Assembly: GCA_003220195.1 (NCBI GenBank)
Contig: QHRT01000037.1
Coordinates: 1-15,397 of the forward strand
Length of the DNA stretch: 15,397 bases
Reading direction: 5' to 3'
Source: Candidatus Rokuibacteriota bacterium
GTDB lineage: Bacteria; Methylomirabilota; Methylomirabilia; Rokubacteriales; CSP1-6
A program made the position numbers and the translations under genes. Positions 1 through 6,558 of this stretch are shown here, piece after piece (the first letter of the stretch is position 1; each line of letters starts with the position of its first letter). The notes beneath the pieces are model-generated. The model saw only the letters and a program-made list of their open reading frames with translations, made no database searches and was not told the origin of the DNA.

Positions 1-1
1 C

Positions 2-976
2 AACCACGTCATCGGTCTCGAAGTGGTGATGCCGGACGGGGAGATCGTCTGGCTCGGCGGCAAGACGCGCGAGACGCCCGGCTACGATCTGCTCGGCGTC
101 TTCGTCGGATCGGAGGGCACGTTCGGGATCGCGACCAAGATCGTGGTGCGCATTCTCAAGAAGCCCCAGGCGGTGAAGACCGTCCTGGCGGTGTTCGATC
201 GCATCGAGCAGGCGTCAGCGGCGGTCTCCGCGATCATCGCGCGCGGGCTCGTGCCCGCGGCGGTCGAGATGATCGATCAGCTCACGATCCAGGCGGTGGA
301 GGACGCGCTCGGCTGCGGCTATCCGCGCGACGCGGCGGCGGCGCTCTTGATCGAGCTGGACGGTCTGACGGTCGGCATGGAGACGCAGGCCTCGCGCATC
401 GTCGCGGCGTGCCGCGAGGCGGGCGCGCGCGAGACGCGCACGGCGCGCGACGAGACCGAGCGGCAGCTGCTCTGGAAGGGACGGAAGTCCGCGTTCGGCG
501 CCTACGGCCGCGTGTCGCCCGCGTACATGGTGATGGACGGCGTCATCCCGCGCACGAAGCTCCCGTACGTGCTCTCCCGCGTGAACGAGATCGTCGCGGC
601 GCACGGGCTCCGGGTCGGCAACGTGTTCCACGCCGGGGACGGTAACCTGCATCCGAACATCCTCTACGATCCGCGCAAGCCGGGCGAGGAAACCCGGGTC
701 GTGGCCGCGGGCGCCGAGATCATGAAAGTGTGCGCCGAGGTCGGCGGCTCGATCTCCGGCGAGCACGGTATCGGGCTCGAGAAGGCCGACTACATGCCAT
801 TCATCTTCTCGACCGCGGATCTCGCGCTGATGCGGGAGCTCCGGAACGCGTTCAACCCGACCAATCTCTGCAATCCCGGCAAGATCTTCCCCACGCGCAA
901 ATCGTGCGGCGAGGTCGGACCCGTCGCGTACCGTCCGCACGCGATCGAAGAGAAAGGTCTCGCCCAGCGATTCTGA
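2..976 (+). CDS. glcD: Glycolate oxidase FAD-linked subunit GlcD (5' partial)
   Basis: This is the C-terminal two thirds of a glycolate/D-lactate-type FAD-linked oxidase, which oxidises glycolate to glyoxylate together with GlcE and GlcF. The frame is open from base 2; a GTG at 23 is internal, because family homology (NHVIGLEVVMPDGE) runs off the window edge. About 324 residues are visible against roughly 460-500 for the family, so some 150 N-terminal residues with the first part of the FAD-binding (PCMH) domain are missing. Visible are the end of the FAD_binding_4 domain (GVFVGSEGTFGIATK), then the FAD-oxidase C domain with VFHAGDGNLHPNILYD and SGEHGIGLEKADYM, and the terminal FNPTNLCNPGKIFP. 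glcE follows in the same direction, which favours glycolate oxidase over a stand-alone D-lactate dehydrogenase. The assignment is based on these motifs and the operon context. Confidence 0.93.
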   Translation, partial: NHVIGLEVVMPDGEIVWLGGKTRETPGYDLLGVFVGSEGTFGIATKIVVRILKKPQAVKTVLAVFDRIEQASAAVSAIIARGLVPAAVEMIDQLTIQAVEDALGCGYPRDAAAALLIELDGLTVGMETQASRIVAACREAGARETRTARDETERQLLWKGRKSAFGAYGRVSPAYMVMDGVIPRTKLPYVLSRVNEIVAAHGLRVGNVFHAGDGNLHPNILYDPRKPGEETRVVAAGAEIMKVCAEVGGSISGEHGIGLEKADYMPFIFSTADLALMRELRNAFNPTNLCNPGKIFPTRKSCGEVGPVAYRPHAIEEKGLAQRF

Positions 977-1032
977 GTGTTCGCCCGATCGACGGCGCCG
1001 CGCTCGATCGGTGTGACGAACCGGGAGGTCTG

Positions 1033-2349
1033 GTGCAGCCGGCAGCGCTCGACAAGCTCCAGTCGGTCGTCGGCGCCGAACACGTCCTGACCGGTGTGAA
1101 GCTGTCTCCCTACGTCGTCGACGGCCGCACGCCGGACGTGGCGGTGCGGCCCGGGACGGTCGACGAGATCCGCGAAGTGATGACGCTCGCGAGCGATACC
1201 GGCACTCCGGTGATGCCGTGGGGCGGCGGAACCGCGTCGGCCGTGGGATCGCCGCCAGGGTGGTCCGGTCTGGTGCTGGAGCTCTGCCGGCTCGATCGGA
1301 TGCTCGAGCACGAGCCGGGCGACCTGACCGTGACGGTCGAGGCGGGCGCGACGGTGGCGACTCTTCAGGCGAAGCTCGGTGCGGCGCAGCAGTGGCTGTC
1401 GCTCGATCCGCCGGACGCGGAGCGCGCGACGATCGGCGGCGTGATCGCCGCGAACGCCTCGGGGCCGCGCCGGCACCTGTACGGCACCGCGCGAGATCTG
1501 CTGATCGGCGTCACCGTCATCACCGCGCACGGCGCGCTCGTGCGCGGCGGCGGCAAGGTCGTGAAGAACGTCGCCGGCTACGATCTTCCGAAGCTCTTCG
1601 TCGGCTCGTACGGAACGCTCGGCGTGATCGCGGAGGTCACGTTGAAGCTCCGACCTCTGCCGGACGACGAGCGACTGGTCGCGGTGACGTTCGACGATCT
1701 CAAGAATTCGGCGCTCGCGGCGCGCGCGCTCGGATCGTCGGATCTGATCCCGAACGCGGTCGAGCTGCTCGACGCCGCCGCCGGGCGGACGATCGGGCTC
1801 GGCGGTCCCGTCTCGCTCGTCGTCGGGTTCGACGGGCTCACCGAGCAGGTCGAGTGGCAGACGACGGAGCTCTCGCGCCTTGCCGCGGGCGCCGGCGGGC
1901 GGGACGCGCGGCCGCTGCCGCGCGACACGTGGGGCCGGCTCGCGGCCGCCGCGCGGCACGCGTTCGACACGCCTGCCGCGGTGGCGCGGTTCGCCGTCTT
2001 GCCGAGCCAGGTCGCCGACACGATGGAGCAGGGCCAGAGCGCGGCGCGGGTGCGCGGGTTCCGGTCGGCGTGGAGTGCCCATGCCGGCGTCGGCGTCGTC
2101 ACGGCCGCGCTCGCGGCGGGGGGCGCGGAGGAGGACCTGACACCGCTCGCTGCGGTCGTTCGGGACTGGCGCGAGATCGCGCACGGCAATGGCGGCTACG
2201 CCACGCTCGAGTGGGCGCCTCTCGCGCTCAAGGCGGTGATCGCGGTGTGGGACGACATCGGCGCCGCCGCGCGCATCATGACGCGCATCAAGCAGCAGGT
2301 GGACCCGAAGAACATCCTGAACCCCGGCCGCTTCCTCGGCGCCGCGTGA
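1033..2349 (+). CDS. glcE: Glycolate oxidase FAD-binding subunit GlcE
   Basis: This is the second FAD-binding subunit of the glycolate oxidase complex. The GTG at 1033 is chosen because GGGAGGT lies at 1023-1029, although the spacing is short. It gives about 438 residues, longer than the roughly 350 of E. coli GlcE. The frame is open further upstream inside glcD, but that part shows no family homology. Motifs include WGGGTA near residue 63 in the PCMH-type FAD domain, ERATIGGVIAANASGP and a GTARDLLIGV stretch. The diagnostic GGKVVKNVAGYDLPKLFVGS lies around residues 173-192 and is followed by YGTLGVIAEVTLKLRPLP. The protein ends with KNILNPGRFLG, the usual C-terminus of this oxidase superfamily. 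It lies 56 nt after the glcD stop and just before the glcF start region. Confidence 0.92.
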   Translation: MQPAALDKLQSVVGAEHVLTGVKLSPYVVDGRTPDVAVRPGTVDEIREVMTLASDTGTPVMPWGGGTASAVGSPPGWSGLVLELCRLDRMLEHEPGDLTVTVEAGATVATLQAKLGAAQQWLSLDPPDAERATIGGVIAANASGPRRHLYGTARDLLIGVTVITAHGALVRGGGKVVKNVAGYDLPKLFVGSYGTLGVIAEVTLKLRPLPDDERLVAVTFDDLKNSALAARALGSSDLIPNAVELLDAAAGRTIGLGGPVSLVVGFDGLTEQVEWQTTELSRLAAGAGGRDARPLPRDTWGRLAAAARHAFDTPAAVARFAVLPSQVADTMEQGQSAARVRGFRSAWSAHAGVGVVTAALAAGGAEEDLTPLAAVVRDWREIAHGNGGYATLEWAPLALKAVIAVWDDIGAAARIMTRIKQQVDPKNILNPGRFLGAA

Positions 2350-2350
2350 C

Positions 2351-2363
2351 GAGGGAGTCGATG
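2351..2363 (+). promoter_or_regulatory. Ribosome binding site and ATG that are probably the original glcF start
   Basis: GAGGGAG at 2351-2357 stands 3 nt before an ATG at 2361-2363, two bases after the glcE stop. Read in its own frame, this ATG gives only 17 codons (MRRPEALSS...) before a TGA at 2412-2414. A shift at the CTCTC tract (2379-2383) would join MRRPEA to LELHGLSVEGVNQC of GlcF and restore an N-terminus of normal length. This supports a frameshift in glcF or a sequencing error; the functional start is therefore uncertain. Confidence 0.4.
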
Positions 2364-2410
2364 AGACGTCCTGAGGCACTCTCGAGCTGCACGGACTCTC
2401 GGTTGAGGGC

Positions 2411-3829
2411 GTGAACCAGTGCGTCCACTGCGGGCTCTGTCTCGCGTACTGCCCGACGTTCGCCGAGCTCGGCACCGAGATGGATTCGCCGCGCGGCCGG
2501 ATCTTCCTGGTGAAGTCCCTCGCCGAGGGGCGCATCGCGCTCAGCGACTCGGTCGTCAATCACCTGTCCCTGTGTCTCGATTGCCGTGCGTGCGAGACCG
2601 TGTGTCCCGCCGGCGTACCGTACGGGCGGTTGATCGAGGCCGCCAAGGCGGAGATCGAGCGCCAGCGTCCGGGTGACGTCGCGCGGCGCACGTTTCGCTG
2701 GCTCAACCTGGGCGTGTTGCTCGGCCATCCCGCGATGCTGCGCGCCGCGACGAGAGCGCTGCGCGCGTATCAGCAGACCGGGCTCCAGCGACTGGTGCGC
2801 CGGAGCGGGATCGCGAAGCTCTTGCCCGGAGTGCTGTCGCAGTGGGAGGCGTTGCTCCCGAACATTCCCCCGGCGGCCGAGCGCGCACCGTTGCCGCGGC
2901 TGATCCCCGCCGAGGGAACGCGGCGAGCGCGCATCGCCTTGCTGACGGGATGCGTGCAAGCGGCCCTGTTCGGCGAGCACAATCGTGCTACGGCGCGCGT
3001 CCTCGCGAAGAACGGCGTCGACGTCGTCGTGCCCGAGGGGCAAGGGTGCTGCGGGGCACTGCACGCCCACAGCGGCGATCACCCGCGCGCCATCGAGCTG
3101 GCGAAACAGACGATCGACACGTTCGAGCAGGAGTCGGTTGACGCGGTAGTCGTCAACACCTCGGGGTGCGGCGCGCACATGAAGGCGTACGGCGCGCTGC
3201 TCGCGGGCGATCCCGCGTACGCGGAGCGCGCGCGACGATTCGCGCAGTCGGTCCAGGACATCTCGGAGTTCCTGGCGCGCGAGCCGCTGCGCGGTCCGTT
3301 CCGGCCCGTCCCGCTGACCGTCACGTATCACGACCCCTGTCACGTCGTGCACGGGCAGAAGATCAAGAGCGCGCCGCGCCAGCTGCTCGCGCAGGTTCCC
3401 GGCCTGACGGTCGTCGATCTGCCCGAGTCCGACTGGTGCTGCGGATCCGCCGGCATCTACAACCTGACGCAGCCGGAGATGGCGACGCGCCTGCTCCACC
3501 GGAAGGTCAGCCATGTGCTGGAGACGGGTGCTGAAGCGGTCGTCACTGCGAACCCGGGCTGCATCATCCAGATCGAGCATGGTCTCTCCGCTCACGGCTC
3601 CGCCGTGCGCGTGATGCACCTGGTCGAGATCCTGGACCGCGCGTGTTCGACCGAGATGGGGGGCCTCGAAGGGCCCCCCAAGCCCCCCGCGCTCGGAAGC
3701 GTCCCGGCCCAGCCGGGCCGCTCCTCGACTACTCGCGAGGTTGGGTTGCCGAGAGTGGGCGCCGAGCCCCCCACGCGCGGAAGCGCCCCGGCCCAGCCGG
3801 GCCGCTCCTCGAGATCGCGCCATGAATGA
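2411..3829 (+). CDS. glcF: Glycolate oxidase iron-sulfur subunit GlcF, with disturbed N-terminus and repeat-encoded C-terminal tail
   Basis: This is the Fe-S electron-transfer subunit of glycolate oxidase. Two 4Fe-4S ferredoxin motifs are visible: CVHCGLCLAYCP (C4, C7, C10, C14) and CLDCRACETVCP (C55, C58, C61, C65). Two CCG domains follow: C181, C213/C214 and C253, then C310, C343/C344 and C384. The GTG at 2411 is the only usable start in frame, but it leaves three residues before the first cluster cysteine and has no well-spaced ribosome site. Homology-like sequence (LELHGLSVEG) continues upstream in frame to a TGA at 2372. An ATG at 2361 with a good GAGGGAG site (2351-2357) lies in another frame, so the true start may be 2361 followed by a frameshift. 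After EILDRA near residue 411, the last 60 or so residues are a Pro/Gly/Arg tail encoded by palindromic repeats. The stop overlaps the moaB start by 8 bp. Confidence 0.9.
   Translation: MNQCVHCGLCLAYCPTFAELGTEMDSPRGRIFLVKSLAEGRIALSDSVVNHLSLCLDCRACETVCPAGVPYGRLIEAAKAEIERQRPGDVARRTFRWLNLGVLLGHPAMLRAATRALRAYQQTGLQRLVRRSGIAKLLPGVLSQWEALLPNIPPAAERAPLPRLIPAEGTRRARIALLTGCVQAALFGEHNRATARVLAKNGVDVVVPEGQGCCGALHAHSGDHPRAIELAKQTIDTFEQESVDAVVVNTSGCGAHMKAYGALLAGDPAYAERARRFAQSVQDISEFLAREPLRGPFRPVPLTVTYHDPCHVVHGQKIKSAPRQLLAQVPGLTVVDLPESDWCCGSAGIYNLTQPEMATRLLHRKVSHVLETGAEAVVTANPGCIIQIEHGLSAHGSAVRVMHLVEILDRACSTEMGGLEGPPKPPALGSVPAQPGRSSTTREVGLPRVGAEPPTRGSAPAQPGRSSRSRHE
3658..3679 (+). repeat. GC hairpin inside the 3' end of glcF
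   Basis: GGGGGGCC (3658-3665) pairs perfectly with GGCCCCCC (3672-3679) around a 6-nt loop. It lies where the GlcF family homology ends and directly precedes the first 49-bp repeat copy. There is no T tract. It looks like a former gene-end hairpin or part of a mobile palindromic repeat that has become coding. Confidence 0.6.
3680..3728 (+). repeat. 49-bp palindromic direct repeat, copy 1
   Basis: This is the first of two copies spaced 84 bp apart, identical at about 45 of 49 positions to 3764-3812. It contains an inner palindrome, CCCGGC (3703-3708), loop CCA, GCCGGG (3712-3717). It ends in GGGCCGCTCCTCGA. It is read through in the glcF frame and encodes an AQPGRSS motif. Confidence 0.75.
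3764..3812 (+). repeat. 49-bp palindromic direct repeat, copy 2
   Basis: This second copy has 4 mismatches to 3680-3728 and the same inner palindrome (3787-3801). It lies in the last codons of glcF, just before the moaB start, and again encodes AQPGRSS. The pair resembles REP-type intergenic elements, although no associated transposase is visible. Confidence 0.75.
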
Positions 3830-4358
3830 CGCCGCGCGCTCACACGATCCGGCAGCGACGCCGCAGGAGCACCGGGCGACCGCGCCGACCGTGATCGGGT
3901 GCTTCGTCTTGACGGTCTCGGACACCAAGACGACCGAGACCGACACCAGCGGTGGCGTCATCCGCGACTTGCTGACGAGCGCGGGGCACCGCGTGATCGG
4001 CTCGGCGATCGTCCGTGACGAGCCCGCGGAGGTGCAGCAGGTGGTGCGTGGCGCGTGCAAGCATCCCGACGTGCAGGTCGTGATCACGACCGGCGGCACC
4101 GGCATCACGTCGCGTGACTCGACGTTCGAGGCGATCGAGCAGCTGCTGGAAAAACGCTTGCCGGGATTCGGCGAGCTGTTCCGAGTGCTCTCGTTCCAGG
4201 AAGTCGGCGCCGCCGCGATGCTGTCGCGCGCGCAGATGGGCATTCACAGCCGTCGCATCGTCGCCTCTCTTCCGGGATCGCCGAATGCCTGCCGCCTGGC
4301 GCTGGAGAAGCTGCTGCTGCCCGAGCTCGGACACCTGGTCCGCGAAGTCAGTCGCTGA
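3822..4358 (+). CDS. moaB: MoaB/MogA-type molybdopterin biosynthesis protein
   Basis: This 178-residue protein of the MoCF-biosynthesis fold is related to MogA and MoaB, enzymes that adenylylate molybdopterin before molybdenum insertion. Seen in the sequence: FVLTVSDTK near the start of the domain, the binding loop ITTGGTGI at residues 88-95 followed by SRDSTFEAI, then FGELFRVLSFQEVGAAAMLSRA and the C-terminal LPGSPNACRLALEKLLLPEL. About 25 polar residues precede the domain. The ATG at 3822 overlaps the last 8 bp of glcF, so the gene is probably translated as part of the glc operon. No molybdoenzyme is visible in the window, and glycolate oxidase itself uses FAD and Fe-S, so the linkage is unexplained. 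MoaB and MogA cannot be separated with certainty by eye; MoaB is favoured by length and sequence. Confidence 0.88.
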   Translation: MNDAARSHDPAATPQEHRATAPTVIGCFVLTVSDTKTTETDTSGGVIRDLLTSAGHRVIGSAIVRDEPAEVQQVVRGACKHPDVQVVITTGGTGITSRDSTFEAIEQLLEKRLPGFGELFRVLSFQEVGAAAMLSRAQMGIHSRRIVASLPGSPNACRLALEKLLLPELGHLVREVSR

Positions 4359-4368
4359 CGAGAGGCGC

Positions 4369-4387
4369 GCGCCGGGGCGCCCGGCGT
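4369..4387 (+). terminator. GC-rich hairpin after moaB
   Basis: CGCCGGG (4370-4376) pairs perfectly with CCCGGCG (4380-4386) around a GCG loop. A G-T pair can extend it by one. It begins about 10 nt after the moaB stop. There is no T tract, so intrinsic termination is uncertain; position is the main argument. Confidence 0.4.
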
Positions 4388-4481
4388 CCGCCGAACATCG
4401 GGCCGGGGAGGACGAGGGGACGTCGCCCCCTTCGTTTCAAGAGTCGGGGGGCCATTTCGGGCCCCGATGTAGCCGGTTCGC

Positions 4482-4487
4482 TATACT
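4482..4487 (+). promoter_or_regulatory. Possible -10 element upstream of htrA
   Basis: TATACT stands out in an otherwise GC-rich gap, 119 nt before the htrA start. No convincing -35 hexamer lies 16-18 nt upstream. If it is used, the transcript would carry a long leader containing the hairpin at 4529-4553. Confidence 0.3.
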
Positions 4488-4528
4488 GGCCAACGCCGAG
4501 CTCGCGGAACAATCCCGATGATTCGACC

Positions 4529-4553
4529 GGGCCGCCGGGGTGAACGGCGGCCC
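4529..4553 (+). other. Nine-bp hairpin in the htrA leader
   Basis: GGGCCGCCG (4529-4537) pairs perfectly with CGGCGGCCC (4545-4553) around a 7-nt loop. It lies between the TATACT element and the ribosome site of htrA. No T tract follows, so it may be an attenuator-like, thermosensor-like or mRNA-stabilising structure; only the fold itself is visible. Confidence 0.45.
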
Positions 4554-4606
4554 AACTTCGGGGATAGACGGTCATTTCGCGGCTCCGCCGATGAAGGAGG
4601 TTCTCG

Positions 4607-5713
4607 ATGTCGTCTCGCCGCCGTGCTCTCCTGTCGGTCTTCCTGCTCGCGGTCATGTTCGGCGGGTCCGTCGGACCCCTCCACGCCCAGTCCAGCACCG
4701 ACCAGATTCCCCCGATCCATTGGAAGGACGGGGCATCGACGGACGCCGCGCCCGAGCTGACCCGGTTCAACGATCTGCTCGCGAATCTTGCCGAGCGGTT
4801 GAAGCCGGGTCTGGTGCACGTCCGCGTTCGCCGCGCGGCGGCGAAGGACGACGTCTCCGATGAGCCGGGGGAACCGAGGCGGGCGCAGGGCTCCGGGTTC
4901 ATCATCGACGAGCGCGGTGTGATCGTCACGAACGCGCACGTCGTGGAAGGCGCGGACTCGATCCAGGTGCGGCTCTTCGACGGACGCCGCTTTCCGGGCA
5001 AGGTCGTCGGACGGGACAATCGCGTCGACCTGGCGCTCCTCACGATCACCGGCGCAACGGGGCTCACCGCACTGCCGCTGGCGGATTCCAACCGGCTGCG
5101 CGTCGGCGAGTTCGTGCTCGCGCTCGGTCACCCGTTCGGCCTCGAGCACAGCGTCTCGTTCGGGATCGTGAGCCGCAAGGGCGCGCCGCTCACCGTCGCA
5201 GCGCCGGGCTTCGACTTCATCCAGACCGATGCCGCCATCAATCCCGGCAACTCCGGGGGGCCCCTCGTGAACATGGCCGGACAGGTCGTCGGCGTGAATA
5301 GCATGGCCGCGCGCAACGGGTCGATCGGATTCGCGATCCCGTCGAATGTCGTGAAGCTGCTCGTGCCGCAGCTCGCGCAGAAGGGCAAGGTCGAGTGGGG
5401 CTGGCTCGGCGTCACGATCGCGGACGTCGGCGACGACGACGTCGGGAAGCTCCGATTGAAAGACCAGCGGGGCGTCCTGATCCGGTCGGTCATGCCGGGC
5501 GAGCCGGCGGACAAGGGCGGCGTGAAGGCCAACGACGTCATCCTCGCGGCGGGCGGCACGCCGCTGGAGACGACGCGTGATCTCCAGCGCGTGGTCTCGT
5601 CGTCCCCCGTCGGAAGCACGCTCAAGATGATCGTGATGCGCGAAGGCCACGAGCAGGAGATCGAGGTGACGGTCGGGCTTTACAAGGAGCGCGAGCGCCC
5701 GCCGGAGAAGTAG
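4607..5713 (+). CDS. HtrA/Deg-family periplasmic serine protease with one PDZ domain
   Basis: This 368-residue secreted protease degrades or refolds misfolded envelope proteins. The ATG at 4607 has an excellent AAGGAGG (4594-4600) at 6 nt spacing. A signal peptide is clear: MSSRRR, a hydrophobic stretch, and a likely cleavage after PLHA near residue 27. The trypsin-like domain carries the full triad: His111 in VTNAHVVEG, Asp141 in NRVDLALL and Ser216 in NPGNSGGPLV, along with LGHPFG and FIQTDAAINPG. One PDZ domain follows from about residue 262 (GWLGVTIADVG ... GVLIRSVMPGEPADKGGVK ... DVILAAGG). A single PDZ domain fits DegS-like or short Deg proteases rather than two-PDZ DegP/DegQ. No second membrane anchor is seen. 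It is a monocistronic-looking gene, with leader structures upstream and a strong hairpin downstream. Confidence 0.94.
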   Translation: MSSRRRALLSVFLLAVMFGGSVGPLHAQSSTDQIPPIHWKDGASTDAAPELTRFNDLLANLAERLKPGLVHVRVRRAAAKDDVSDEPGEPRRAQGSGFIIDERGVIVTNAHVVEGADSIQVRLFDGRRFPGKVVGRDNRVDLALLTITGATGLTALPLADSNRLRVGEFVLALGHPFGLEHSVSFGIVSRKGAPLTVAAPGFDFIQTDAAINPGNSGGPLVNMAGQVVGVNSMAARNGSIGFAIPSNVVKLLVPQLAQKGKVEWGWLGVTIADVGDDDVGKLRLKDQRGVLIRSVMPGEPADKGGVKANDVILAAGGTPLETTRDLQRVVSSSPVGSTLKMIVMREGHEQEIEVTVGLYKERERPPEK

Positions 5714-5720
5714 CCGCGCC

Positions 5721-5747
5721 GGTTGGGGGCCCCGCGGGCCCCCAACC
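5721..5747. terminator. Twelve-bp hairpin between convergent htrA and VOC genes
   Basis: GGTTGGGGGCCC (5721-5732) pairs perfectly with GGGCCCCCAACC (5736-5747) around a CGC loop. It starts 8 nt after the htrA stop and ends about 20 nt before the 3' end of the minus-strand VOC gene. Its position between convergent genes suggests a bidirectional terminator, although neither side has a T tract. Confidence 0.6.
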
Positions 5748-5768
5748 CGAGCCTCGACGAGCTGGCGG

Positions 5769-6185
5769 TCACGCCGCCGTGCCGTTGACCATCCACGTCA
5801 CCCCGAAGCGATCCACCAGCATTCCGAAGCGTGGCGACCAGAACGTCTTCGTGAGCGGCATCTGCACCTGCCCACCGTCGGCGAGCGCAGCGAAGAGCCG
5901 CTCGACCTTCGGGATGTCGGGCAGGGATATGGAGAGCGCAAAGCCCTGGAACGTCGGCTGTCCGGTGGAGTTTCCGTCTGACATCAAGATCATGCCGTCG
6001 CCGATGCGTAGCGCCGCGTGCATCACCTTGTTCTCCGACCCCGGTGGCAGCGTCCCTGGCGGCGGTGGCTCGGGGCTCTCCTTGAAGCGCATCAGCATTT
6101 CCACCTTGGCTCCGAGCGCGCTCTGGTAGAACTTGACCGCCTCTTCGCAGCGGCCGTTGAAGAAGACGTAGGGTTGAATCTGCAT
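5769..6185 (-). CDS. VOC-family (PhnB-like glyoxalase superfamily) protein
   Basis: This 138-residue protein belongs to the vicinal-oxygen-chelate superfamily, in the PhnB-like branch often annotated as 3-demethylubiquinone methyltransferase-like. The start MQIQPYVFFNGRCEEAVKFYQSALGAKVEMLMRF is characteristic, followed by a KVMHAALRIGDGMILMSDG core and a C-terminal DRFGVTWMV. The ATG at 6185 is preceded by an AGGGAGAGG purine-rich ribosome site. The family includes metal-dependent enzymes and many proteins of unknown activity, so no substrate can be named. It is convergent with htrA and divergent from the small membrane protein gene. Confidence 0.88.
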   Translation of the reverse strand: MQIQPYVFFNGRCEEAVKFYQSALGAKVEMLMRFKESPEPPPPGTLPPGSENKVMHAALRIGDGMILMSDGNSTGQPTFQGFALSISLPDIPKVERLFAALADGGQVQMPLTKTFWSPRFGMLVDRFGVTWMVNGTAA

Positions 6186-6314
6186 GACCTCTCCCTTCTC
6201 CCCGGGAATTCCTTGACAGGCGGATCGCCCTGGCTCTATCTGCCTCTGGGTCCTTCGCTACCACTCGAGCAGCGCTCGTAGCGTAGTGCCGTGCTTGGGG
6301 GAACCGGAGGCTGA

Positions 6315-6548
6315 ATGGCGCAAGGGATATTGATCGCGCTCAAGCGGCGATCTCGAATGATGATCGCGGTCATCGTTCTCGGAGTGGCGGCGGATGTCAT
6401 CCTCTTTCATCTTCCGATCTGGGGTCCGCTCGGGCCGACGCTCATCCAGGGCGTGATCGGGCTCGTCCTTGCGATCGCATTGGCTGTCGTGGCCGCCGCG
6501 ATGATCTCGCGCCGAAACTCTGGCGGCGCAGCTCAGAGACGTCGGTGA
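6315..6548 (+). CDS. Small two-helix membrane protein, unknown function
   Basis: This 77-residue protein is unrecognised. A basic N-terminus (ALKRRSR) is followed by hydrophobic segments at about residues 15-33 (MMIAVIVLGVAADVILF) and 42-64 (LIQGVIGLVLAIALAVVAAAMI). A basic tail (SRRN ... QRRR) follows. This predicts two membrane helices with both termini in the cytoplasm by the positive-inside rule. GGAGG at 6306-6310 lies 4 nt before the ATG, which supports real translation. The next gene starts 10 nt after its stop in the same direction, so the two are probably co-transcribed. Confidence 0.72.
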   Translation: MAQGILIALKRRSRMMIAVIVLGVAADVILFHLPIWGPLGPTLIQGVIGLVLAIALAVVAAAMISRRNSGGAAQRRR

Positions 6549-6558
6549 GAGGCAATCG

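Noticed and set aside
2372..2374. In-frame TGA upstream of glcF as a second selenocysteine codon
   Set aside because: Codons before it show no GlcF homology, no Cys is expected there, and no hairpin with a suitable loop follows at the right distance. A frameshift explains the region better.
790..2559. Long minus-strand open frame opposite glcE
   Set aside because: It shows no family motif and has low-complexity Arg-rich composition. It mirrors the codon pattern of glcE.
3680..3812. The two repeat copies as a CRISPR array
   Set aside because: There are only two imperfect copies, with coding continuity and an internal palindrome, and there are no cas genes.
2288..4243. Very long minus-strand open frame opposite glcF and moaB
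   Set aside because: It is antisense to genes with clear motifs and has an Arg/Ala/Gly/His-rich composition typical of shadow frames in GC-rich DNA.
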